Positions 1 to 5,006 of a DNA stretch of 5,006 nt are shown one piece after another. The DNA lies in contig CANJOG010000192.1 of NCBI GenBank assembly GCA_947475475.1, positions 1-5,006 on the forward strand, written 5' to 3'. The DNA comes from Acetobacteraceae bacterium (GTDB taxonomy: Bacteria; Pseudomonadota; Alphaproteobacteria; Acetobacterales; Acetobacteraceae). The position numbers and the translations under genes were made by a program. Under the pieces are notes generated by a model. It saw nothing but the letters and a program-made list of their open reading frames with translations. It was not told the DNA's origin and did not search any database. Every line of letters begins with the position of its first letter. The first letter of the stretch is position 1.

Positions 1-286
1 CATACCAGGCGGGATCAAACCAGGCTATCGGCGCCCGCCCCTCGCGCTCGCCCTGCAAGATATAATGTCCGAGCGGATCCAGCCCCTGATCGGCGAGACC
101 GGGGTTCTGCGCCGCATACCAACCGGGATCAAAATAGGGGTTCGGCCGCCAACCCCGCCTTGACCCGGTGGTCAGGTAGTGGGCGGCCGAAGCGGGGCCG
201 TTAGTATAGGTGTCGCTATACCAGGTAACATCAAACAAGCCGCTCGCCATAATCAACTCGAGCTGGTTGGGCTGCGTGTCGTTCAC
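1..286 (-). CDS. N-terminal fragment of a FDPxWY-repeat protein (probable glycosyltransferase or surface-polysaccharide protein)
   Basis: The minus strand is open from a stop at 293-295 to the window edge, giving 95 codons of a coherent repeat protein. The motif FDxxWY occurs at residues 18-23 (FDVTWY), 52-57 (FDPGWY) and 90-95 (FDPAWY). Each of the first two copies is followed by an HYL/HYI...G...GR element (residues 36-45 and 74-84), so the repeat unit is about 34-38 residues. Repeat 2 is the cleanest, with NPGLADQGLDPLGHY. Repeats of this kind are common at the N-terminus of alphaproteobacterial glycosyltransferases and other surface-polysaccharide proteins, but the part that would set the activity lies off the window, so the function is inference only. 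The start is taken as GTG at 284-286, because the residues before the first motif (LELIMASGLFD) read as part of the domain. ATG at 248-250 is an alternative, and neither has a strong ribosome binding site. There is no signal peptide. The gene diverges from mdh and is probably functionally unrelated to it. Confidence 0.72.
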   Translation of the reverse strand, partial: MNDTQPNQLELIMASGLFDVTWYSDTYTNGPASAAHYLTTGSRRGWRPNPYFDPGWYAAQNPGLADQGLDPLGHYILQGEREGRAPIAWFDPAWY

Positions 287-301
287 GTCCGGCTACTCAT
301 C

Positions 302-321
302 GTTGTATGCTGCAATACAAC
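302..321. promoter_or_regulatory. Perfect inverted repeat, operator-like
   Basis: GTTGTAT (302-308) and ATACAAC (315-321) are exact reverse complements separated by six bases (GCTGCA). The dyad lies in the divergent intergenic region, 15 bases upstream of the GTG chosen for the minus-strand gene and about 250 bases upstream of mdh. The size and symmetry fit a binding site for a dimeric regulator, and the TTGTAT/ATACAA half-sites loosely resemble those of some GntR-family proteins; this is inference. The AT-rich arms and lack of a following T-run argue against a terminator. It would more plausibly act on the nearby minus-strand gene than on mdh. Confidence 0.45.
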
Positions 322-525
322 CATAAGAAGAGTTATCTTGGAATCTGTTTCGCGTCGTTAGGCAAACAGGCGCCACGGGGGGCAAACCGGACCCCGAAGT
401 AACCTTCTGGTAGGAGCAATCTGATACGTCCCAGCCGCACCTTGCCGCACCGCACAAGTTGGAGTAGGCAAGCGCGCCCTTTGGCCCTGATATTCGCCAG
501 CGGGTTCGGAATTTCGGTCTGGCAT

Positions 526-547
526 GGCCCGCACAGCATTCCGGGCC
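526..547 (+). other. Short stem-loop in the mdh leader
   Basis: GGCCCG (526-531) can pair with CGGGCC (542-547) across a ten-base loop. It ends 20 bases before the mdh start codon and just upstream of the ribosome binding site, so it could affect mdh translation or be incidental in GC-rich sequence. Confidence 0.25.
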
Positions 548-553
548 GCGGAA

Positions 554-558
554 AAGGG
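554..558 (+). promoter_or_regulatory. Ribosome binding site of mdh (decides the start)
   Basis: AAGGG lies nine bases before ATG 568, which begins the conserved MARNKIALVGAG N-terminus. The same frame stays open back to a TTG at 442, but that 42-residue extension precedes the usual MDH N-terminus and is rich in Pro, Arg and Gly without domain character. This supports 568 as the true start. Confidence 0.6.
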
Positions 559-567
559 TTTGCAGAT

Positions 568-1521
568 ATGGCTCGCAACAAAATCGCCCTGGTTGGCGCC
601 GGTAATATCGGTGGCACCCTCGCTCACTTGGTCGGCTTGAAGGAACTGGGCGACGTCGTACTATTCGACGTGTTCGCGGGCGTTGCCGCGGGCAAGGCGC
701 TTGACATCATGCAGTCCGGCCCGGTCGATGGCTTTGACAGCAACATGGTCGGCAGCTCCGACTACGCCGCCATCGCAGGCGCCGATGTGGTGATCGTCAC
801 CGCAGGCTTCCCCCGCCAGCCCGGCATGTCCCGTGACGACCTGGTTGCGAAGAATGCCGGCGTGATCGCCACGGTCGCCGAGGGCATCAAGACCTATGCC
901 CCCGACGCCTTCGTCATCGTCATTACCAACCCGCTCGATGCGATGGTGTGGGTGATGCAGCAGAAGTCCGGCCTCCCGCCGGAGCGCGTGGTCGGCATGG
1001 CCGGCGTGCTGGACAGCGCCCGCTTCCGCCTCTTTCTGGCCCAGGAGTTCAACGTCTCCGTCGAGGACGTCACCGCCTTCGTGCTCGGCGGTCATGGCGA
1101 TACCATGGTCCCGCTGGTCCGCTACTCCACCGTCGCCGGCATCCCGGTCCCTGACCTGATCGAGATGGGCTGGACCACGCAGGAAAAAATCGACGCGATC
1201 GTCAACCGCACCGCCAATGGCGGCGGCGAGATCGTCAAGCTGCTCGAGCGCGGCTCCGCCTTCTACGCCCCGGCCGCCTCGGCCATCGCCATGGCGGAGA
1301 GCTTCCTGCACGACAAGAAGCGCGTCCTACCCTGCGCCGCCTATCTGACCGGCCAGTACGGCATCAACGATCTCTATGTCGGCGTACCGGTCGTGATCGG
1401 CGCTGGCGGTGTTGAGCGTATCGTCGAGATTAAGCTGAGCGCGTCGGAGCAGGAAGCGTTCGAGAAGTCCTGCGCCTCCGTCGTCGAGCTGATCACCGCC
1501 TCCAAGAAGCTGGTCGGCTGA
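568..1521 (+). CDS. mdh: Malate dehydrogenase (NAD-dependent, LDH-like type)
   Basis: This cytoplasmic TCA-cycle enzyme interconverts malate and oxaloacetate with NAD. The 317-residue product has the usual length for alphaproteobacterial MDH. Residues 10-16 (GAGNIGG) form the Rossmann dinucleotide loop, and D34 at the end of the second strand is the expected NAD ribose ligand. R83 and R89 in GFPRQPGMSRDD lie in the mobile substrate loop. N121 sits in TNPLD, and D149 and R152 in VLDSARFR, the catalytic Asp and the substrate-binding Arg. H176 in GGHGDTMVPL is the proton acceptor. All key residues are present, so the gene looks intact. LDH and MDH share this fold, but the Arg in GFPRQPG and the neighbouring suc genes favour MDH. 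It is the first gene of the plus-strand TCA cluster, and is followed by two hairpins before sucC. Confidence 0.97.
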   Translation: MARNKIALVGAGNIGGTLAHLVGLKELGDVVLFDVFAGVAAGKALDIMQSGPVDGFDSNMVGSSDYAAIAGADVVIVTAGFPRQPGMSRDDLVAKNAGVIATVAEGIKTYAPDAFVIVITNPLDAMVWVMQQKSGLPPERVVGMAGVLDSARFRLFLAQEFNVSVEDVTAFVLGGHGDTMVPLVRYSTVAGIPVPDLIEMGWTTQEKIDAIVNRTANGGGEIVKLLERGSAFYAPAASAIAMAESFLHDKKRVLPCAAYLTGQYGINDLYVGVPVVIGAGGVERIVEIKLSASEQEAFEKSCASVVELITASKKLVG

Positions 1522-1557
1522 TCACCGGCTTCGCTTGAGGGGTTTCGCTGAGGATAT

Positions 1558-1579
1558 GCGGGCTGGTTCGCCAGCCCGC
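1558..1579 (+). other. Hairpin 1 in the mdh-sucC gap
   Basis: GCGGGCTGG (1558-1566) and CCAGCCCGC (1571-1579) form a perfect nine-base-pair stem with a TTCG tetraloop. It begins 37 bases after the mdh stop. No T-run follows, so it is not a classical intrinsic terminator on its own. A stem of this strength could protect the 3' end of mdh mRNA after processing or weaken read-through into sucC. Confidence 0.7.
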
Positions 1580-1583
1580 TCTG

Positions 1584-1610
1584 GAGAGGCCGGGGCGGTT
1601 CCGGCCTTTC
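1584..1610 (+). terminator. Hairpin 2 in the mdh-sucC gap, possible weak terminator or attenuator
   Basis: AGGCCGG (1587-1593) pairs with CCGGCCT (1601-1607) across a seven-base loop. The stem can extend outward to 1584 and 1610 with one G-U pair. The short TTTC that follows is largely used in the extended stem, so termination would be partial at best. Together with hairpin 1, five bases upstream, it could set the ratio of mdh to sucCD transcript. Confidence 0.4.
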
Positions 1611-1647
1611 TGACGCCGACCAACCCGCAACGAAGGACCACGCGGCC

Positions 1648-2844
1648 ATGAATATTCACGAGTATCAGGCCAAGGAGCTGCTCAAAAGCTTCGGAGTGGC
1701 CGTGCTGGAAGGCCATGTCGCCTGGACGCCCGAGGAGGCTGAAGCCGCCGCGCGGAAGCTTCCCGGCCCAATCTATGTTGTCAAATCCCAGATCCATGCC
1801 GGCGGCCGCGGCGCCGGCCGCTTCGAGGACGATCCGAACGGCAAGGGCGGCGTCCGTCTGGCCAAGTCGCCCGAAGAGGTTCGCGAGAACGCCGCCGCGA
1901 TGATCGGCCATACGCTGATCACCAAGCAGACTGGCCCCAAGGGCAAGCGCGTGCAGCGCCTCTACGTCGAGGCAGGCTGCGACATCAAGCGTGAGCTCTA
2001 TCTCTCCTTCCTGCTCGACCGCGCCACCTCGCGCGTCACCCTGATGGCCTCCGTCGAAGGCGGCATGGAGATCGAGGAGGTGGCCGAAAACCACCCCGAG
2101 AAGATCATCCGCGCCGCGATCGACCCCGTGACCGGCATGATGGGCTTCCATGCCCGCAAGGTCGCCTACGCGCTCGGACTGGAGGGCAAGCAGATCGCCT
2201 CCTTCGTGAAGTTCACGCTGGCGATGTACGAAGCCTACATGAAGCTCGATTGCGCCGTCATCGAGATCAACCCGCTGGTGGTTACCGGTGCCGGCGACAT
2301 CGTGGCATTGGATGCCAAGGTCAGCTTTGACGACAACGCCCTCTACCGGCACCCGGACCTGGAAAAGCTGATCGACGAGACCGAGGAAGATCCCAAGGAA
2401 CTCGAAGCCGCCCGCCATGGTCTCAATTACGTGGCGCTGGACGGCAATATCGGCTGCATGGTCAACGGTGCTGGCCTGGCCATGGCGACGATGGACATCA
2501 TCAAGCTCTATGGCGCGGCACCTGCCAACTTCCTCGATGTCGGCGGCGGTGCCACCAAGGAGCGGGTGACCGCTGCCTTCAAGATCATCCTGTCGGACCC
2601 GAATGTCGAAGGCATCCTGGTCAATATCTTCGGCGGCATCATGCGTTGCGACGTCATCGCCGAAGGCGTTGTCTCCGCGGCCCGCGAAGTGTCGCTGAAT
2701 GTCCCGCTCGTGGTCCGGCTTGAAGGGACCAATGTCGAGCTTGGCAAGGAAATCATGGCCAAGTCCGGCCTGCCGATCATCTCTGCCGAGAATCTCGCGG
2801 ATGCCGCCGAAAAAGTGGTCCGCGCCGTGAAGGAGTCGACCTGA
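1648..2844 (+). CDS. sucC: Succinyl-CoA synthetase (ADP-forming) beta subunit
   Basis: SucC pairs with SucD to convert succinyl-CoA, ADP (or GDP) and phosphate into succinate, CoA and ATP (or GTP), the substrate-level phosphorylation step of the TCA cycle. The product has 398 residues, close to the family length. It opens with the typical MNIHEYQAKELL. The N-terminal ATP-grasp domain shows K46 and H50-AGGRG (50-55). N208 in EINPL and D222 in ALDAK match the Mg-nucleotide ligands known from the E. coli enzyme. The C-terminal ligase-CoA domain carries GNIGCMVNGAGLAM (267-280), FLDVGGGA (295-302) and VNIFGGIMRCD (325-335). AAGGA at 1633-1637 lies ten bases before the ATG. It is tightly coupled to sucD, and the sucD ribosome binding site lies inside its last codons. 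Confidence 0.97.
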   Translation: MNIHEYQAKELLKSFGVAVLEGHVAWTPEEAEAAARKLPGPIYVVKSQIHAGGRGAGRFEDDPNGKGGVRLAKSPEEVRENAAAMIGHTLITKQTGPKGKRVQRLYVEAGCDIKRELYLSFLLDRATSRVTLMASVEGGMEIEEVAENHPEKIIRAAIDPVTGMMGFHARKVAYALGLEGKQIASFVKFTLAMYEAYMKLDCAVIEINPLVVTGAGDIVALDAKVSFDDNALYRHPDLEKLIDETEEDPKELEAARHGLNYVALDGNIGCMVNGAGLAMATMDIIKLYGAAPANFLDVGGGATKERVTAAFKIILSDPNVEGILVNIFGGIMRCDVIAEGVVSAAREVSLNVPLVVRLEGTNVELGKEIMAKSGLPIISAENLADAAEKVVRAVKEST

Positions 2845-2845
2845 C

Positions 2846-3721
2846 ATGGCCGTCCTCGTCGATGCCAATACGCGCGTCATCACCCAGGGCTTCACTGGCG
2901 CCCAGGGTACCTTCCATTCCGAGCAGGCAATCGCCTACGGCACCAAAGTTCTGGGCGGTGTAACGCCCGGCAAGGGCGGCACCCTGCATCTGGGCCTGCC
3001 CGTCTTCGACACCGTCGCTGACGCGGTCGCCAAGACCGGCGCCGATGCCTCGGCCATCTACGTCCCGCCGCCCTTCGCCGCCGAGGCGATCCTGGAAGCG
3101 ATCGATGCCCGAATCCGCCTGATCGTCTGCATCACTGAGGGCATTCCGGTGCTCGACATGGTGCGCGTCAAGCGCGCCCTGACTGGCTCCGGCTCCATCC
3201 TGGTGGGCCCGAACTGCCCCGGCGTGATTACGCCTGATGCCTGCAAGATCGGCATCATGCCCGGCCATATCCATCGCCGCGGCAAGATCGGCATCGTCTC
3301 ACGCTCCGGCACGCTGACATATGAAGCGGTGGCCCAGACCACAGCCGCCGGCCTTGGCCAGAGCACCTGCGTCGGCATTGGCGGCGATCCGGTAAAGGGC
3401 CTCGACTTTATCGAGGTGTTGGAACTGTTCATGGCCGATCCCGAAACCGAAGCGATGATCATGATCGGCGAAATCGGTGGCCAGAGTGAAATCGACGCCG
3501 CCGAGTTCATCGCCCGCTCCGGCACGCGTAAGCCGGTGGTCGGCTTCATCGCCGGCACCACCGCCCCTCCGGGCCGCCGCATGGGCCATGCCGGTGCGGT
3601 AATCTCCGGCGGCAAGGACACGGCCGCCGCCAAGATCGACGCCATGCGTGAAGCCGGCATCCATGTTGCCGATAGCCCGGCCTCGCTCGGCAGCACGATG
3701 ATCAAGGCGCTGCGCGGCTAA
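2846..3721 (+). CDS. sucD: Succinyl-CoA synthetase alpha subunit
   Basis: SucD is the CoA-binding and phosphohistidine-carrying partner of SucC. The 291-residue product is close to the E. coli length of 289. GFTGAQGTFH (15-24) is the CoA-binding loop of the N-terminal Rossmann domain. GPNCPG (121-126) and SRSGTLTYE (152-160) are family signatures, and E209 in GEIGG supports the active site. H248 in RRMGHAGAVISGG is the histidine phosphorylated during catalysis. The start follows the sucC stop by a single base, and AAGGAG (2830-2835) inside sucC is ten bases upstream, so the two subunits are very probably translationally coupled for equal supply. The gene is intact. Its last codons are repeated just past the stop (see 3700-3736). 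Confidence 0.97.
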   Translation: MAVLVDANTRVITQGFTGAQGTFHSEQAIAYGTKVLGGVTPGKGGTLHLGLPVFDTVADAVAKTGADASAIYVPPPFAAEAILEAIDARIRLIVCITEGIPVLDMVRVKRALTGSGSILVGPNCPGVITPDACKIGIMPGHIHRRGKIGIVSRSGTLTYEAVAQTTAAGLGQSTCVGIGGDPVKGLDFIEVLELFMADPETEAMIMIGEIGGQSEIDAAEFIARSGTRKPVVGFIAGTTAPPGRRMGHAGAVISGGKDTAAAKIDAMREAGIHVADSPASLGSTMIKALRG

Positions 3722-3736
3722 GGATCAAGGCGCTGC
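3700..3736 (+). repeat. 14-base direct repeat duplicating the 3' end of sucD
   Basis: GATCAAGGCGCTGC occurs at 3700-3713, inside the last sucD codons, and again at 3723-3736, just past the TAA. The copies are 23 bases apart, so the second is in another frame. There it reads IKALQD and then TAA (3742-3744), closely paralleling the real tail IKALRG-stop. This looks like a short tandem duplication covering the stop codon. Confidence 0.7.
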
Positions 3737-3766
3737 AAGATTAAACTGCGACTTTAGCGCGTCTCT

Positions 3767-3806
3767 ACAAACCCGGTCAGGCACCCCCTGTCCGGGTTTG
3801 TGCTTT
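3767..3806 (+). terminator. Stem-loop terminator after sucD
   Basis: ACAAACCCGG (3767-3776) pairs perfectly with CCGGGTTTGT (3792-3801). After one T-T mismatch the stem continues with CAGG (3778-3781) and CCTG (3787-3790) around a five-base loop. The following T-run is short (TTT at 3804-3806), so it is likely a terminator with possible read-through. It begins 46 bases after the sucD stop and separates sucD from sucA. Confidence 0.65.
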
Positions 3807-3817
3807 CATGCAGCACA

Positions 3818-3833
3818 CGACAAACCGTTGTCG
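3818..3833. promoter_or_regulatory. Short inverted repeat in the sucA upstream region
   Basis: CGACAA (3818-3823) and TTGTCG (3828-3833) are exact reverse complements around ACCG. The site lies between the sucD terminator and sucA, where a sucA promoter or operator would be expected. It could instead be a minor RNA hairpin. Confidence 0.3.
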
Positions 3834-3929
3834 CTGAGAGTTGATTGATGCATGCAACCACTGCAACCCAGCACGAGGTGCGCGCCGCTCTATTTTTCAG
3901 CGGCGACGGGGCTATTTTAACGCCAGCGA

Positions 3930-3958
3930 AGTGGAATTGTTCACCTGTCAGGTCCACT
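3930..3958. promoter_or_regulatory. Nested dyads in the sucA upstream region
   Basis: AGTGGA (3930-3935) and TCCACT (3953-3958) are reverse complements that flank an odd palindrome, ACCTG-T-CAGGT (3943-3953). The two share base 3953, so they cannot both form fully in one RNA and may be alternative pairings or a protein site. The region starts 100 bases upstream of sucA. Confidence 0.3.
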
Positions 3959-4018
3959 CTGCCCTGGCGCGGGCAACCGGCTGTTCCAATAACGGGCGGC
4001 AGGTCGCCTCGGCCTGAC

Positions 4019-4025
4019 AAGGAGG
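4019..4025 (+). promoter_or_regulatory. Strong ribosome binding site of sucA
   Basis: AAGGAGG is a full-strength Shine-Dalgarno sequence, with four bases between it and ATG 4030. The next ATG codons in this frame lie inside the conserved N-terminal segment, so this fixes the sucA start. Confidence 0.8.
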
Positions 4026-4029
4026 CGCT

Positions 4030-5006
4030 ATGAGCGATTTCGAGTCCGCCCTCTCTGCCGTCAACGGCGCCAATGCCGCCTTCATCGCGGATTTGTATGC
4101 GCGCTGGATGCAGGATCGCTCCTCCATCGACCCTGGCTTTGCCGATTATTTCTCGGGCCTGCATGACGAAGCCCGCGCCGTTATTCGCGATTCAACCGGA
4201 CCTTCCTGGGCAAAGAACCGCTTTTCAGTGGTGGACCCGGAAACCGACAAGCCCGCCCCCAAGAAATCCGGCCTGTCGCAAGACGAAGCCCGCGCCACCT
4301 CGCTGGATTCACTCCGCGCCCTGATGCTGATTCGTACCTACCGGGTGCGTGGACATCTCCATGCACGGCTCGATCCGCTCGGGTTGCAGGTTCCCAAGCC
4401 ACATCCGGAGCTTGATCCGCAAACCTATGGCTTCACCGACAAGGATTACGACCGGCCGATCTTCATCGACTACGTGCTCGGCCGCGAATTCGCCACGCTG
4501 CGCGAAATCCTCTCGATCGTCCGCGCCTCCTATTGCGGGTCGATCGGCGTCGAGTTCATGCACATCCAGGACCCGGACCAGAAATCCTGGATTCAGCGTC
4601 GCATTGAAGGCGCGCCCTGGCTGGAAGCCTTCGGAACCGACGAACGCATCTCCATCCTGAAATCGCTGACTGAGGCCGAATTCTTCGAGACGTTTTGCCA
4701 GCGCCGCTTCGTAGGCACCAAGCGGTTTGGCCTTGAAGGCGGCGAATCCACCATCCCGGCGCTGCACACCATCATCGAGGTAGCTGTGAAGGCCGGCGTC
4801 AGCGAAATCGCCATTGGCATGCCGCACCGTGGCCGCCTGAACACGCTGGTTAATGTCGTGCGCAAGCCGCTCGTCGCCCTGTTCAGCGAATTCCGTGGCG
4901 CCTCCTTCAAGCCCGATGACGTGCAGGGCTCGGGCGATGTGAAATACCATCTCGGCACCTCCACCGACATCGAGATTGACGGTCACAAGGTCCATCTCTC
5001 GCTGCA
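4030..5006 (+). CDS. sucA: 2-oxoglutarate dehydrogenase E1 component, N-terminal part (cut by window end)
   Basis: SucA is the thiamine-diphosphate-dependent E1 of the 2-oxoglutarate dehydrogenase complex, which decarboxylates 2-oxoglutarate and passes the succinyl group to the lipoyl domain of SucB. The 325 residues visible are about a third of the usual 930-990. Residues 14-41 (NAAFIADLYARW onward) form the E1o N-terminal helical segment linked to E2 binding. A hydrophilic linker (about 50-90) follows, then LMLIRTYRVRGHLHARLDPLG (98-118), IGVEFMHIQDP (172-182), RRFVGTKRFGLEGGEST (225-241), GMPHRGRLN (263-271) with H266, and GDVKYHLG (302-309) with H307. H266 and H307 match active-site histidines known from E. 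coli E1o. The frame is open with no defect. sucB is expected downstream but is outside the window. The 308-base gap and terminator before it suggest transcription partly separate from sucCD. Confidence 0.96.
   Translation, partial: MSDFESALSAVNGANAAFIADLYARWMQDRSSIDPGFADYFSGLHDEARAVIRDSTGPSWAKNRFSVVDPETDKPAPKKSGLSQDEARATSLDSLRALMLIRTYRVRGHLHARLDPLGLQVPKPHPELDPQTYGFTDKDYDRPIFIDYVLGREFATLREILSIVRASYCGSIGVEFMHIQDPDQKSWIQRRIEGAPWLEAFGTDERISILKSLTEAEFFETFCQRRFVGTKRFGLEGGESTIPALHTIIEVAVKAGVSEIAIGMPHRGRLNTLVNVVRKPLVALFSEFRGASFKPDDVQGSGDVKYHLGTSTDIEIDGHKVHLSL

Larger units (their letters stand above)
287..567. other. Divergent intergenic region between the repeat protein gene and mdh
   Basis: No gene is supported here: possible reading frames on either strand overlap mdh or lack recognisable protein character. 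It should contain the promoters of both flanking genes, but I cannot place a convincing -35/-10 pair on either strand. Besides the dyad at 302-321 it holds a near-identical pair, GGCAAACAGG (361-370) and GGCAAACCGG (381-390), spaced exactly 20 bases apart, and a possible stem close to the mdh start. Confidence 0.6.
3722..4029 (+). other. sucD-sucA intergenic region
   Basis: These 308 bases contain no convincing gene. In order they hold the duplicated sucD tail, the terminator-like stem-loop, the dyad at 3818-3833, the eight-base palindrome TGCATGCA (3849-3856), the heptamer CTATTTT twice (3890-3896 and 3912-3918, 22 bases apart), a dyad cluster at 3930-3958 and the sucA ribosome binding site. 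An open frame from ATG 3848 to TGA 4033 overlaps the sucA start but has only about 60% G/C at third codon positions and several rare codons, so it is not called as a gene. A sucA promoter is expected here; I cannot place one confidently. Confidence 0.6.

Noticed and set aside
442..567. Upstream extension of mdh to a TTG at 442
   Set aside because: The extra 42 residues precede the conserved MDH N-terminus and have no domain character. ATG 568 has its own AAGGG and gives the normal family length.
333..627. Minus-strand open frames across the mdh leader and start
   Set aside because: They overlap the mdh start, lack recognisable motifs, and follow from the GC-rich composition opposite a real gene.
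1522..2895. 457-codon minus-strand open frame opposite sucC
   Set aside because: It lies fully opposite the well-supported sucC and has the His/Asp/Gly-rich composition typical of an antisense frame in GC-rich DNA.
2777..3705. Minus-strand open frames opposite sucD
   Set aside because: They are antisense to an intact sucD with all catalytic motifs, and show no protein family character.
3943..3953. ACCTGTCAGGT palindrome as a LuxR-type lux box
   Set aside because: A lux box is about 20 bases with the ACCTG and CAGGT half-sites set further apart. Here they are separated by one base.
3754..4164. 136-codon minus-strand open frame across the sucD-sucA gap
   Set aside because: It runs through the terminator stem and into the antisense of the sucA N-terminus, with no recognisable domain.
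4309..4995. 228-codon minus-strand open frame opposite sucA
   Set aside because: It is antisense to conserved SucA coding sequence and has no family motif.

Overview
This window looks like chromosomal DNA from an alphaproteobacterium. The evidence is a GC-rich sequence with strongly G/C-biased third codon positions in the metabolic genes, the gene order mdh-sucC-sucD-sucA (a known alphaproteobacterial arrangement, for example mdh-sucCDAB in rhizobia), and an LDH-like malate dehydrogenase of the alphaproteobacterial type. A Rhodospirillales-like source is a guess, suggested by the compact SucA N-terminus and the repeat protein at the left edge; it is not proven.

Layout. Positions 1-286 (minus strand) hold the N-terminal 95 codons of a protein built from repeats of the FDPxWY...HYLxxGxxEGRxP type, as seen at the front of many alphaproteobacterial glycosyltransferases and surface-polysaccharide proteins. 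Positions 287-567 are a divergent intergenic region with a perfect 7-6-7 inverted repeat (302-321) and a small stem just before mdh. Then, all on the plus strand, come mdh (568-1521), a 126-base gap with two consecutive hairpins, sucC (1648-2844), sucD (2846-3721, one base after the sucC stop), a 308-base gap, and the first 325 codons of sucA (4030 to the window end). The last gap holds a duplicated sucD tail, a strong terminator-like stem-loop and several short dyads.

Function. The plus-strand genes encode consecutive or adjacent steps of the oxidative TCA cycle. SucA is E1 of 2-oxoglutarate dehydrogenase and leads to succinyl-CoA, SucC/SucD form succinyl-CoA synthetase, and Mdh oxidises malate to oxaloacetate. 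sucB, and possibly lpd, would be expected just beyond the right edge. The hairpins after mdh and after sucD suggest that this is not one evenly expressed transcript: mdh may be made in different amount from sucCD, and sucA may have its own promoter.

I see no mobile element, CRISPR array, rRNA or tRNA, and no convincing novel multigene system. The items most worth a second look are the repeat protein cut by the left edge, the operator-like dyad in the divergent promoter region, the duplicated 3' end of sucD, and the intergenic hairpins.
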